Part shown: positions 26,740 to 37,567 of the stretch, piece after piece
How positions within the stretch are numbered: the first letter of the stretch is position 1
Layout of the letters: every line of letters starts with the position of its first letter
NCBI RefSeq assembly: GCF_001610875.1
Contig: NZ_CP011272.1
Location: 4,259,988 to 4,323,987 of the forward strand
Origin: Pirellula sp. SH-Sr6A
Lineage (GTDB): Bacteria > Planctomycetota > Planctomycetia > Pirellulales > Pirellulaceae
Length of the DNA stretch: 64,000 nt
Direction: 5' to 3'
Translations under genes and position numbers: made by a program
Notes under the pieces: generated by a model
What the model was told of the DNA's origin: nothing
Databases searched by the model: none
Seen by the model: the letters and a program-made list of their open reading frames with translations, nothing else

Positions 26740-27720
26740 TCAGTCGATCGATTGCATCGTACACCAGACATCCCGGATAATGTCATCGATAGAGTGACAA
26801 GGGGAGTAGCCAATCGCTTCGCGAATACGAGTAAGATCCGGAACTCGGCGGCGGATGTCTTCGAAATCCTCGTCGTAGGCCCTAGCATAGGATTGAAACT
26901 CGATCGGGGCATTCGGATTGACGATCTGTTGGACTCGTTGGGCCAGTTCCAAGATCGAGATGGGGGAGTCTGCGCCGATGTTGTAAATACGGCCGAAGGC
27001 GGACTCGGTATTCATCAATGTGGTAAAGCCCAAGACGACATCTCGCACATGCGCGAAGCAACGCTCCTGGTGACCATCGTCATGGACCACGATGGGTTGG
27101 TTCTTCATCGCGGCCGCGACGAATCGTGGGAGTACCATTCCGTACGCTCCTGTCTGGCGTGGCCCGACGACATTGAAAAACCGACCGACGATAATCTTCA
27201 TGCCGCACTCTCGCACGCAGGCCAAAGCAAGAAATTCGTCGATCGCTTTGCTGGCCCCATAGCTCCATCGGGGTTTGGTGGTTGAACCAAAGACGAGATC
27301 GTCGTTTTCATTCCAGATCGACTTTGGGTTCTTTCCGTAGACTTCGCTCGTGCTCGCCAAATAGAGCGGAACCGGTTTTCCTGCTAAGTGTATTCGGCGC
27401 AATTCATCCAGGAGAAGCTGGGTGGGGTAGATGTTGCGATGGATTGTTTGAATCGGTTGCTTCGCGATCAATGCCACTCCGACGGCGGCTGCCAAGTGGT
27501 AGACTTGATCCGCCCCTTCGCACACATCACGGACCAACTGGGGATTTCCCAAATCCGCATCGATCACCTCCAAACGGGAGTGGCCGCGCAAGTGCTTCAA
27601 GTTGTTGCGGCTACCCGTGCTGAAATCGTCCACAACGATGACCGAGTGATTTTGAGCCAGCAAATAGTCTGTGAGATGGGATCCGATGAAGCCGCTGCCG
27701 CCAGTGATAAGAATGCGCAT
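26740..27720 (-). CDS. NAD-dependent sugar epimerase/dehydratase
   Basis: This 326-residue extended SDR has the dinucleotide motif ITGGSGFIGSHL at the N-terminus and HLAAAVGV. TSEVYGKNP is followed by the catalytic YGASK (Tyr/Lys), then VGRFFNVVGPRQ and a substrate-domain tail. It is close to UDP-glucose 4-epimerase, dTDP-glucose dehydratase and UDP-glucuronate decarboxylase types, acting on nucleotide sugars in the cytosol. It is a single gene between the secreted proteins and the TPR gene. The exact substrate is not deducible. Confidence 0.85.
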   Translation of the reverse strand: MRILITGGSGFIGSHLTDYLLAQNHSVIVVDDFSTGSRNNLKHLRGHSRLEVIDADLGNPQLVRDVCEGADQVYHLAAAVGVALIAKQPIQTIHRNIYPTQLLLDELRRIHLAGKPVPLYLASTSEVYGKNPKSIWNENDDLVFGSTTKPRWSYGASKAIDEFLALACVRECGMKIIVGRFFNVVGPRQTGAYGMVLPRFVAAAMKNQPIVVHDDGHQERCFAHVRDVVLGFTTLMNTESAFGRIYNIGADSPISILELAQRVQQIVNPNAPIEFQSYARAYDEDFEDIRRRVPDLTRIREAIGYSPCHSIDDIIRDVWCTMQSID

Positions 27721-28001
27721 GGAGAATAGATAGCAAAAACGGGAGGCCGAAAGTTTGAAGTGGTAGGCGGGTGCGAAATGGGAAGAGTCGAAGCGGGTGT
27801 GAAGTTGGAGCGATAAGGGAAAAGATTTGCGTCGGAGAGTTAAGACGGACAGGGGCGAGTCTGACGTTTACGGGATTGCTGCTGCACCCTCACAAACTTT
27901 CCGGCTGCATCCTACTACGGTAAACTACGGGATGGGTTTGGCCAACGCCGATTTCCCTAGTTGTAACCCTAGTCTCGATCCATAAGACCGTCGGAACCGT
28001 T

Positions 28002-31000
28002 ATGGCCCAGAAGTCTTCCTTATTGCGAACCCTTCGTCAACTTCCCTGCTTCCAAGCTCGAGTCGCTGACTTTTCGCGCAGGAGTTGGCGAAGGCGGCTC
28101 CGCCTCCTATTGGTTTCATCCCTAGCATTCCAGTGTACGGCATTGACGGGTGTAGCCCAGCAAAAGCCACCTGCCTCCCAAGCTCCAGCATCGAGTTTGA
28201 AGAAGCTTTCGGACAAGGAAAAGAACGCGGAGAGGGCCCGCGAGTTGTTTGCGGATGCCGCGAATGCCCAGAACAACGGGGCTTACCCTCTCGCCATTGA
28301 GAACTGGAAAAAGCTGCTTCAGGAATACCCCAACGACCCCTCGGTAGCGAGTGCGCACCATTTCCTGGGGGTGTGCTACCTTCAGCAGGACATGCCTGAA
28401 TTCCCTAGCGCGGTGCGAGAGTTCAAACTAGCGTTGCAGGATCCGAATCTGAAGCAACGGGAAGAGGCCCTCGTCAATCTGGGATGGAGTCTTTACCAAA
28501 GTCATTTCCTGTCGAGCGCGCCGGTCGGCAAAGAAGCATCGGCTGATTCGCCTCTGCGCGAGGCGGCCAAGGTCCTCGCAATGGTCGTCTCCAAATATCC
28601 GGATGGGAGCTTCCTCGATAAAGCGCTCTACTACGCTGCAGAAGCGGAAGCGAGATTGGGACGTTCCGAGGAGGCGGTGAGTCTTTATCGCCAACTCATT
28701 CAAAACAAAAAGCTCGAAAACTCTACAGTCAGGCCAGATGCTATCTTTGGACTCGGACTCACCTATGAGGAGTTGAAGCAGCCGCAGCTGGCGATTGAAA
28801 CATACGAGTCCTTCCTGCAAAAGTATTCGGATCATTCCTTGAAGAACGAAGTCCTCATGCGGACCGCCGACTTGGCGTTGATTCAAGGGGATGCGAAGAA
28901 GTCCATTCTGCTTTTCGATGCACTGCTCCAGTCCGATTCGTTTGCGACCTTGAAAAACGCGGATTACGTTCTCTATCGATACGGGTTTGCCATGGCGAAG
29001 GACGGTCGCTATCGCGAGTCGGCTAAGGCGTATCAGCGTCTCGCAGACGAATACCCCAGTTCTCAGTACGCGAAGAACTCGTCCCTAGCGGCGGGCCAGT
29101 CGTTGATGCGAGAGAAGAAATACGACGAGGCGGTTCTCGCATTTGAGCAATTGCTTCCATTGCGAGACGAAAGGGCAGCGGAAGCGGCCCACTGGATCTG
29201 CCAGATCAAGATGCTGCAAGGAAAAGAAGAGGCCATCGCTGCGGTCGCGAAGGACGCGTTGACTTGGGGATCGAAGACTCCGTCGGCTTCTTTGCTTTAC
29301 ATGGACTTGGCGGATAGTTTGAACACCCAGCCCGCCAAGCGCGGCGAGGCGAAGAAGATCTATGAACAGATCGCGAACGAGTTTCCCGAGGATGCCTTAG
29401 CCCCGCGAGCTGTTTACAATGCCGCATTCTGCGGTCTGCAACTCGGCGAGCTTGCCGACGCGCAGCGTTGGAGCGAAGCCTTTGCAAAACGATACGCAGG
29501 TGATCCGTTAGCCCCCGATGTGGCTTACATCCGAGCCGAATCCACTTTGCAATTGGGCCAACATGAATCGGCAATCAATGCGTTTGAGCAACTGATTGCC
29601 GCTCAGCCTAACGATCCGCTTCGGCCGACGTGGGAAGGACGTCTCGCGGTTGCTCATTATCTAGCCGGACAGTGGGAGAAAACCATCGCGACCAGCCAGC
29701 GGCTCCTGAAGCAGAATTTGGAACCGGCAGCCAAAGCGGAAGCCTTGTTCCTGCAAGGTGCCAGCCAACTGAAGACTGGCAAGCTGGTCGAATCGATCCG
29801 TTCGTTGGAGGAGTCCCTCGCAGCTTCCTCGGATTGGCCACAGGCGGATGAAACAGCCATAACGCTGGCCGAAGCGATGGTTCAGAAAAAGGAGGATGGG
29901 AAGGCGATTGCGGCTCTCGAAGGGCTCGTCAAGCGAACTCCCCAATCCCGTCTCCGCGGACAGGCAGAGTTCCGCATCGGACAGATTGCGGCCGGCATGG
30001 GAGATCTCCCGCGAGCCCTCCGTGCATACGACGGCGTTCTCGATTCTTCGAAGGAATCGGGGCTCCGCGACTATGCAACCTACGGAAAAGCGTTCGTCTT
30101 GATCCAGCAGGAGGCGTACCAGCCTGCTCTCGAACTGGTCTCTCCCTTAGCTCAATCGGATCGAACCGATAGTCTGGGAGTGGAATCAAAGATTGCAAAA
30201 GCCATTTGCCTTCGTCAGCTTGGCAAAGCGGACGAAGCACTGGCGACATTAGAGCAACTCGCGACAGCATCGCTTACCGACGATATCGCGGTCAAGATTC
30301 TGTACGAGCAGTCGTTGAGTTGGGTGGCCGGTGAAAAGCACGATGAAGCGATCGCAGCGATTTCGAAGCTTCAGCGATTGGTGCAAGAAAAGAAACTCGA
30401 CTTCCCGCTGGCAGACAAAGCGCAATATGAACTTGCGTGGACCTACAAGGCCAAGGGAGACACGGCGAGCGCCATTCAGCAGTTCGAGAAGTTGGTCGAG
30501 CAATATCCCGACAGTCCTCTGGCGGCGGAAGCTTACTTTCACGTAGGGCAAGCCGAGTACGATAGCTCGAAATACGATCGAGCGATCCAGGCCTATCAAG
30601 TGGCCGCGAGCAAGACGCTGGATTTGGAGCTGCAAGAAAAGTCTCTTTACAAAATGGGCTGGGCATTCTTCCAACAAGCAGATTTCCAGACCGCGACGAC
30701 CAAGTTCCGTCAGCAACTCAAAGAGTTTCCAAAAGGGGAGCTCTCGACCGATGCTCGCTTTATGATCGCCGAAAGTCTGTTGAAACAAAGCAACTTCGCC
30801 GACGCTTGGAAGGAATATGAAAGCCTTCGATCATCGATTCAAAAGGCCTCTTCGAACGGTGTTCCTGTAGGAGACCAAATCGAAGCGTTGACATTGCTCC
30901 ACGGTGGGCAATCAGCTCGAGAGCTCAAACGCTGGAAGGAAGCGGAGGCTTGGACAAGCGACTTGGTGTCGAAGTATCCGGAGTCTCCCTACCGCCCCAT

Positions 31001-31415
31001 CGCCCTCTACGAGCTCGCCTATGCTCGACAAAATCTGAAACAGCCAGCGGAAGCAATCACTGCGTATAGCGAGGTCGCGGAAAACCATCGCAACGAGCTT
31101 GGTGCGAGATCTCGCTTCATGATCGGTGAAGTCTTGTTCGCAGAACGCGACTTTGCCAAGGCCATCGCGGAATTTCAGAAGGTCATGTACGGATATGGCG
31201 CCACGCAAGCGCCCGAGGAAATCAAGAATTGGCAGGCTCGCTCAGCGTTTGAAGCGGGGCGGTGCACCGAGTTGTTAATATCCGACTTGACAGGCGAGCG
31301 AAAGCAAAAGGCGATTGACAACGCGGTGAAGTTCTACGAGTTTGTCGTCCAAAACCATGCTTCTCACGAATTGGCCAGCAAAGCGTCAGAACGAGTCGCA
31401 GAGTTGCGACGATAG
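28002..31415 (+). CDS. Large secreted tetratricopeptide-repeat protein
   Basis: The 1137-residue product starts with a basic n-region and hydrophobic segment (LRLLLVSSLAFQCTALTGVAQ), so it is exported. Almost the whole mature chain is TPR repeats. Examples are AIENWKKLLQEYPNDPS, AVSLYRQLIQ, AIETYESFLQKYSDHSL, AIQQFEKLVEQYPDSPLAAEAYFHVGQ and AIQAYQVAA, recurring about every 34-38 residues for roughly 25 or more repeats. YbgF/BamD-like phrases (YPDSP..AEAYF) occur. It probably works as a periplasmic or outer-membrane scaffold. A large size of this type is common in planctomycetes. The partner is unknown. Confidence 0.85.
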   Translation: MAQKSSLLRTLRQLPCFQARVADFSRRSWRRRLRLLLVSSLAFQCTALTGVAQQKPPASQAPASSLKKLSDKEKNAERARELFADAANAQNNGAYPLAIENWKKLLQEYPNDPSVASAHHFLGVCYLQQDMPEFPSAVREFKLALQDPNLKQREEALVNLGWSLYQSHFLSSAPVGKEASADSPLREAAKVLAMVVSKYPDGSFLDKALYYAAEAEARLGRSEEAVSLYRQLIQNKKLENSTVRPDAIFGLGLTYEELKQPQLAIETYESFLQKYSDHSLKNEVLMRTADLALIQGDAKKSILLFDALLQSDSFATLKNADYVLYRYGFAMAKDGRYRESAKAYQRLADEYPSSQYAKNSSLAAGQSLMREKKYDEAVLAFEQLLPLRDERAAEAAHWICQIKMLQGKEEAIAAVAKDALTWGSKTPSASLLYMDLADSLNTQPAKRGEAKKIYEQIANEFPEDALAPRAVYNAAFCGLQLGELADAQRWSEAFAKRYAGDPLAPDVAYIRAESTLQLGQHESAINAFEQLIAAQPNDPLRPTWEGRLAVAHYLAGQWEKTIATSQRLLKQNLEPAAKAEALFLQGASQLKTGKLVESIRSLEESLAASSDWPQADETAITLAEAMVQKKEDGKAIAALEGLVKRTPQSRLRGQAEFRIGQIAAGMGDLPRALRAYDGVLDSSKESGLRDYATYGKAFVLIQQEAYQPALELVSPLAQSDRTDSLGVESKIAKAICLRQLGKADEALATLEQLATASLTDDIAVKILYEQSLSWVAGEKHDEAIAAISKLQRLVQEKKLDFPLADKAQYELAWTYKAKGDTASAIQQFEKLVEQYPDSPLAAEAYFHVGQAEYDSSKYDRAIQAYQVAASKTLDLELQEKSLYKMGWAFFQQADFQTATTKFRQQLKEFPKGELSTDARFMIAESLLKQSNFADAWKEYESLRSSIQKASSNGVPVGDQIEALTLLHGGQSARELKRWKEAEAWTSDLVSKYPESPYRPIALYELAYARQNLKQPAEAITAYSEVAENHRNELGARSRFMIGEVLFAERDFAKAIAEFQKVMYGYGATQAPEEIKNWQARSAFEAGRCTELLISDLTGERKQKAIDNAVKFYEFVVQNHASHELASKASERVAELRR

Positions 31416-31429
31416 CCTGTGGCCTGCGA

Positions 31430-31505
31430 CGCGAGTAATCGGGACGGTACTCGCGTTGCATTGGAAAGCAACTCGCGGTCATTGCGGGGAAACTAACTGC
31501 GAGTT
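31430..31505. terminator. Twin hairpins between convergent genes, possible bidirectional terminator
   Basis: CGCGAGTA (31430-31437) pairs with TACTCGCG (31448-31455). A second arm pair, AACTCGC (31470-31476) with GCGAGTT (31499-31505), follows. The arms of the two hairpins are related. They lie between the stops of the TPR gene and miaE. No T-tract is present, so function as a terminator is only inferred from position. Confidence 0.4.
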
Positions 31506-31534
31506 CTCAGAAATTAGCTGGGATCCGCCCGTAA

Positions 31535-32110
31535 TTAGCTGTGCATTCGCGGCAACGGATTTCCGATAGAAATAATCTTTGTCTCTTCGGCCGAAAGTTC
31601 GGAAAGGCGTGCGCGGACGTTGGCATCCGTATCAAAGAGCTTGGCCAATCGAACGTAGGTGGTGTGATGTCGGGCTTCGGATTCGAATAGAGAGCCGTAG
31701 AACGAGGCTAGCTCAGAGTCCGAAACATGTTGACGGAGCAGATCGAATCGTTCGCACGATCGGGCTTCGATCAACCCTGCGATCAAGAGCCGATCCACCG
31801 CCCGGTGCGGTTCGGTGGGACGGACCAATTCGTTTAGCGATTTGCCGTAATTGCCGGGCCGTTGCCTGCGAAACGGAATCCCTCTCTTTTCTAGCAACGC
31901 AAGAACCATATGGAAGTGTTCAAGCTCCTCTTCCACGATGCGCGTCATCTCGCGAGTTAATTCGGTGTTTTCGATGTAAGCGCCGAGCAAGTTCATCGCG
32001 GTCGCTGCCGCCTTGTATTCGCAATGCGCATGATCGATCAGGATTTCTTCCAAATGGGCATCGACTTGTCGAAGCCAACGCGTTTGGGACTCGCTTTGTA
32101 GATGCAACAT
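31535..32110 (-). CDS. miaE: tRNA-(ms2io6A)-hydroxylase MiaE
   Basis: MiaE hydroxylates the isopentenyl side chain of ms2i6A at tRNA position 37, using a non-heme di-iron centre. The 191-residue length and iron-ligand motifs fit: HAHCEYKAAATAMNLL, EEELEHFHMVLALLEKRG, GLIEARSCERFDLL and FESEARHHTTYVRLA. These give two E..ExxH-type pairs of a ferritin-like fold. The ATG at 32110 follows a weak ribosome site. The neighbour downstream is the TPR gene on the opposite strand. Confidence 0.88.
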   Translation of the reverse strand: MLHLQSESQTRWLRQVDAHLEEILIDHAHCEYKAAATAMNLLGAYIENTELTREMTRIVEEELEHFHMVLALLEKRGIPFRRQRPGNYGKSLNELVRPTEPHRAVDRLLIAGLIEARSCERFDLLRQHVSDSELASFYGSLFESEARHHTTYVRLAKLFDTDANVRARLSELSAEETKIISIGNPLPRMHS

Positions 32111-32243
32111 GAGGGAAGGAAACCGCGAATGTCAAGGAACGGGACGGGACGACTTATAACGGTGACACGAAACCAACTGGATCGCGCATGTCGAGGGTCT
32201 TCTTCGGCCCGTCGCTTCGGGGACAGAAAACCAATACCTCTCG

Positions 32244-33179
32244 TCATGGAGGGGGTTGCTTTACCCGGTCTGTACGAGAATGTTGCTTGAAAAACTGAAC
32301 GATCTTTGCATTTGCCTCTTGGGGGTAAGTATGTCCTCCGCTGTGTTCCATCACCACGACGGGTGCATCCACTTTGGATTCGTAGATAACGCATCCCGAT
32401 TCCCACGGTTTTGAATCGGAGGAGCATTCATTCTTTTTCCGGAAGGCGTCAATGGTGGGGATTTGCCATGATCGGGGAACTACCTTGTCATCCTTTCCGA
32501 CGATGTGCATGACAGGGAGAGGTGGAATTTTGGCGAGAGGGTCACCCGCGAAAAGACCTGCGCGGACGCCTCGCGCGGGGGCCGCCGAGGGAGCGATGGC
32601 AGCGAGCACTCCAGGCCTTGCCATAGCGAGGAGATACGTGAATGCAGCGCCGTTGGAGTGGCCCATTGAGAACAGACGCATGCGGTCCACGGCATACGAC
32701 TGGGTTAGATCCGCCAGGAGGGCATCGAAAAATAGCAAATCTCGATTGTCTTGATCACCATCAAACTTCTGCCAACCGCTCTTCTTTCCAGCGGGATCCG
32801 TCATGCCAGGAGTGGGAAGTCCCTGTGGATACACCACAATCGCCTCGGGCCAGAGTTCGTGGATCCGAAAGGTTCGGGCCGAATGCCTCATACCTCCTCC
32901 ATGTCCGTGCCAGACAAAAACAATTGGATGCACCGAATTGTCCCCATTCGTATTGGAAGGGGGCAGCGAATCCGCTTGGTCTGTTCGCCGTGCCGGATGC
33001 AGATTCTTTGGCAATGCGAGAAGGTACTCCCTATCCACCTCCTGGACTCGCAGAGTTTTGGGAGAGACGCCTCCGGGAGAAAGTAGACTCCGTTGGGCGT
33101 CCGCTGTGTCGATCACGACGAGGGCCATGAAAATCGGGACGAGGCACGGGGGCAGCAATTTGGCTGCATCGTATCGCAT
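32244..33179 (-). CDS. Secreted alpha/beta-hydrolase, polyhydroxybutyrate depolymerase/esterase (LpqC-like)
   Basis: Using the ATG at 33179, with GAGAGG upstream, gives 311 residues with a signal peptide (PCLVPIFMALVVIDTADAQ). IVFVWHGHGGG is the oxyanion strand of the esterase_phb family. The nucleophile elbow is MGHSNGAAFTY. SAAPARG and VMHIVGKDDKVVPR carry the acid region, and the catalytic histidine is probably in EHSGGHTYPQ. This matches feruloyl-esterase/PHB-depolymerase-like secreted hydrolases. The longer frame from 33257 adds 26 residues and overlaps thiC, so it is not used. Confidence 0.8.
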   Translation of the reverse strand: MRYDAAKLLPPCLVPIFMALVVIDTADAQRSLLSPGGVSPKTLRVQEVDREYLLALPKNLHPARRTDQADSLPPSNTNGDNSVHPIVFVWHGHGGGMRHSARTFRIHELWPEAIVVYPQGLPTPGMTDPAGKKSGWQKFDGDQDNRDLLFFDALLADLTQSYAVDRMRLFSMGHSNGAAFTYLLAMARPGVLAAIAPSAAPARGVRAGLFAGDPLAKIPPLPVMHIVGKDDKVVPRSWQIPTIDAFRKKNECSSDSKPWESGCVIYESKVDAPVVVMEHSGGHTYPQEANAKIVQFFKQHSRTDRVKQPPP

Positions 33180-33212
33180 GATCGGCGACCTCTCTCGACA
33201 AGGAATCGATAT

Positions 33213-33242
33213 AAAAAAAGCGGGAGCGTCGCTCCCGCTTTT
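33213..33242 (-). terminator. Intrinsic terminator after thiC
   Basis: On the minus strand AAAAGCGGGAGC, a three-base loop and GCTCCCGCTTTTTTT form a very stable stem followed by a T-run. It lies about 15 bases after the thiC stop at 33257 and before the downstream esterase start at 33179, so the two genes are probably separate units. Confidence 0.85.
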
Positions 33243-33256
33243 GGTGGAATGTGACA

Positions 33257-34720
<1,464 letters not shown>

Positions 34721-34885
34721 TTACCGAAGAGCGGAATTCCACAAAACCAGCAATTGGTTCGCTTTCGCCCAAATTTGAACCGGATGTTTCGGCTGGCAAG
34801 CTTTGCGTTAGCCCTTCCTGGCCGACAGGACTACAATAAGGAAGCACTCTCAACGCGGCTTTCATTCTTCTTTCGGCCTGACGGC

Positions 34886-36010
34886 ATGACTCTCGAACTT
34901 ACTCCGCCTCCCAGCAAACCCATCAGCAATCCCATCGAAAAACCTTCCATCCTGGAGCAATCCCTCGATGCCATGTCCATTTGGCTCAGCGGCAGGGGGC
35001 ACCCCAGGTACCGAGCGAAGCAAATTTTGGCTTGGGTGTACCATCGCCGCGCGGCTTCGTTTGCCGATATGACGGATTTGCCGAAGGCGTTGCGATTGGA
35101 ATTGGAAGAAGCCTTTGATTTCTTTCGATCGACGACCGTGGAGACGCAGGACTCCGAAGATGGAACGCAAAAATTACTCCTGCAGTTGCACGATGGGGGA
35201 CGCATCGAATGCGTTTTGCTTCGGGATGGCCCTCGTCGATCCATTTGCGTGAGCAGTCAAGTCGGTTGTGCGATGGGATGTGTGTTTTGCGCGAGTGGTC
35301 TCGATGGGGTGGATCGCAATCTGACGAGGGCCGAAATCCTTGAGCAAATGTTGAAACTGCAGCGGCTGCTCCCTCCGGACGAACGGCTGAGCCACATTGT
35401 CATGATGGGGATGGGAGAGCCTTTGGCGAATCTACCACGCGTTCTCGATGCATTGGCGGTGGCCAAGGATCCTGAAATCGGATTGGGGATCAGTCCCAGA
35501 CGGATCACCATCAGTACGGTGGGAATACCCGCATCGATCGACAAGCTCGCGGAGGATCGGTCCCCTTACCATCTCGCCATCAGCCTCCATGCTCCGAACG
35601 ATTTGTTGAGAAGCCAGCTGGTCCCCGTCAATAAGAAGATCGGGATCGAGCCCATTCTGGCTGCCGCCGATCGTTATTTTCAAGCGACCGGGCGCAGGTT
35701 GACCTTTGAATATGTTCTTCTTAAAGATTTGAACGACTCTCCCGAGTGCGCTCGAGAGCTGGTGCAATTGCTTCGTGGACGCACCGCGATGCTCAATGTC
35801 ATTCCCTACAACCCGGTTCCTGGTCTGCCGTACGAAACACCGTCCCCGGACGCGATCTATGAATTCCGACGCACGCTGGTGGACGGTGGAATCAATGTCA
35901 TGTTCCGTCAACGCAAGGGAAATGACATCCAAGCCGCTTGTGGTCAGCTCCGGCGATTGCGGCAGAACGAACCGTTTGCAGGACCTTCGTTGGTCACGCT
36001 TGAGCCCTAG
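34886..36010 (+). CDS. rlmN: 23S rRNA (adenine2503-C2)/tRNA-A37 methyltransferase RlmN
   Basis: RlmN is a radical SAM dual-specificity rRNA/tRNA methyltransferase. The ATG at 34886 (MTLELTPPP) gives 374 residues. An upstream frame from 34754 has non-family sequence. Markers are HPRYRAKQILAWVYHR, CVSSQVGCAMGCVFCASG (CxxxCxxC), GMGEPLANL, ISTVGIP, SLHAPND and the late QAACGQL cysteine of the mechanism. Downstream is apbE, 23 bases on. Confidence 0.93.
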   Translation: MTLELTPPPSKPISNPIEKPSILEQSLDAMSIWLSGRGHPRYRAKQILAWVYHRRAASFADMTDLPKALRLELEEAFDFFRSTTVETQDSEDGTQKLLLQLHDGGRIECVLLRDGPRRSICVSSQVGCAMGCVFCASGLDGVDRNLTRAEILEQMLKLQRLLPPDERLSHIVMMGMGEPLANLPRVLDALAVAKDPEIGLGISPRRITISTVGIPASIDKLAEDRSPYHLAISLHAPNDLLRSQLVPVNKKIGIEPILAAADRYFQATGRRLTFEYVLLKDLNDSPECARELVQLLRGRTAMLNVIPYNPVPGLPYETPSPDAIYEFRRTLVDGGINVMFRQRKGNDIQAACGQLRRLRQNEPFAGPSLVTLEP

Positions 36011-36033
36011 GTTACCCCGCACCAACACCGATT

Positions 36034-37041
36034 ATGCAACCTTCGGCGTCGAATGGACCTAGCGGCCCCACACCTTGGTCGTCCGGGTATCTGTTAGAGA
36101 TCGGTCGCGACGCCATGGCGTGTCGATTTGAAGTTCTGTTGCATCCAGGCAAGCCGACGAATGGTCCCGAGTTGGCCTGCCATGCCCTCGAGACGATCTC
36201 CTACCTCGAAGAACAATGGAGTCTTTACAAACCTGCCAGCGAATTGAGTTTGATCAATGCGAGGGCAGAGGCAACCGCGATGCCGATCTCGGAATCGACC
36301 AAAGCATTGGTCGCATTGGGCCTGGAAGTGCACCGACGTACAGAGGGTGCGTTTGATCTTACTGCGACCAAACTTTCCAAAGCATGGGGGTTCTTTCGCA
36401 GGCAAGGAATCATGCCGGGTGCCGCCGAAATCGAACAAGCACTTCGCGAGGTGGGGACCCATCACATTCATCTCGACATCGATGCGAACACCATTCGCTA
36501 CGAGGCTCCGGTCGAGATCAATCCCGGTGGGATCGGCAAGGGATTGGCGATCGATATGGCTGCGGACTGGTTAGAGAACCAAGGTGTCGAGCAATATGCG
36601 TTTCACGGAGGGAAAAGCAGTATTCGATGTCGAGGGGAGCAAGAGTTTTCGGAAATCAAGACCGGTTGGAGCATTGCAGTGCGACATCCGGAGCAAAGCG
36701 AGCGATTGTTGGGGATGCTGAGGCTGTTCGATCAATCGCTTGGAACTAGCGGGCCGGCCAACCAATTCTTCTACTTCAAAGGGAAACGCTTCGGACACAT
36801 CATCGATCCACGGACCGGATGGCCTGCCGAAGGAGTGCTGAGCGTAACTATCCTGCATCCGAACGCTGGATGGGCTGATGCGCTCGCAACCGGTCTGTAT
36901 GTCTTGGGGATCGATCGCGCTATCGCGTACTGTGAGAACAATCCGGATACAGCGATGTTGGCGATTCTTCCCGGCGAGCGCAGCGGGCAAGTCGAAATAG
37001 TTACTTGCAATTTGCAACAGGGACAATGGATTCCGTCTTAA
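36034..37041 (+). CDS. apbE: FAD:protein FMN transferase ApbE
   Basis: ApbE transfers FMN from FAD to a Thr of target proteins (NqrB/NqrC, RnfG/D and others) outside the cytoplasmic membrane. The 335 residues contain MACRFEVLLH, LYKPASELSLINARA, GAFDLTATKLSKAWGFF, INPGGIGKGLAIDMAADWL, QSLGTSGPANQFF and HIIDPRTGWPAEGV, which are family hallmarks. No lipobox or signal is apparent, unlike many exported ApbE proteins. No target flavoprotein is in this window. Confidence 0.9.
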   Translation: MQPSASNGPSGPTPWSSGYLLEIGRDAMACRFEVLLHPGKPTNGPELACHALETISYLEEQWSLYKPASELSLINARAEATAMPISESTKALVALGLEVHRRTEGAFDLTATKLSKAWGFFRRQGIMPGAAEIEQALREVGTHHIHLDIDANTIRYEAPVEINPGGIGKGLAIDMAADWLENQGVEQYAFHGGKSSIRCRGEQEFSEIKTGWSIAVRHPEQSERLLGMLRLFDQSLGTSGPANQFFYFKGKRFGHIIDPRTGWPAEGVLSVTILHPNAGWADALATGLYVLGIDRAIAYCENNPDTAMLAILPGERSGQVEIVTCNLQQGQWIPS

Positions 37042-37187
37042 CCGCGGGGATCGAACAGGGATAGCCGATGCGGTAGGACGCACACTCGACTTTTCGTCAA
37101 AATAGTTGCGAGTGTCGGGAATTAGGGTGTAGGATTAACCTCACTCCCGCACACTCTCTTCTCTCCCTCGTTCCAAGGAGTTTGATC

Positions 37188-37493
37188 GTGATTCGATACT
37201 GCTGTGATCGTTGCAAACGAGATATCGATCCTCAATGCGATTTGCGGTACACAGTTACCATCGAGATCGAAGCGGGTGTCGACGGAGACGAGCATGAGCT
37301 GGTCGACGATCCCGATCATCTGGATGATCTTCAAGACATGCTGGATTCCGCAGATGAAATTTGCAGTTCGGTGTTCAGCGATGAAATCTACCAACGTAAA
37401 CAGTTCGATCTCTGCAAAGACTGTTTCCGACAGTACATCAAAAACCCGTTAGCCAAGGAAGTATCCTCTCCGCTCGGTTTCAGCAAAAACTAA
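37188..37493 (+). CDS. Small zinc-ribbon-like protein of unknown function
   Basis: GTG at 37188 has a good AAGGAG seven bases upstream, giving 101 residues. Two cysteine pairs, YCCDRCKRDID near the N-terminus and LCKDCF near residue 85, suggest a zinc ribbon. An acidic segment (VDGDEHELVDDPDHLDDLQDM) lies between them. No family name is recognised, but the strong ribosome site and cysteine spacing support a real gene. It precedes the glycerate kinase gene, and no operon link is proven. Confidence 0.65.
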   Translation: MIRYCCDRCKRDIDPQCDLRYTVTIEIEAGVDGDEHELVDDPDHLDDLQDMLDSADEICSSVFSDEIYQRKQFDLCKDCFRQYIKNPLAKEVSSPLGFSKN

Positions 37494-37567
37494 TTGCGAA
37501 CGGTAGATGGGTACCACTTGGCGAGTTGGTTCGTGATTCTTCATGTATTTCTCTGTTTTGGATTGCA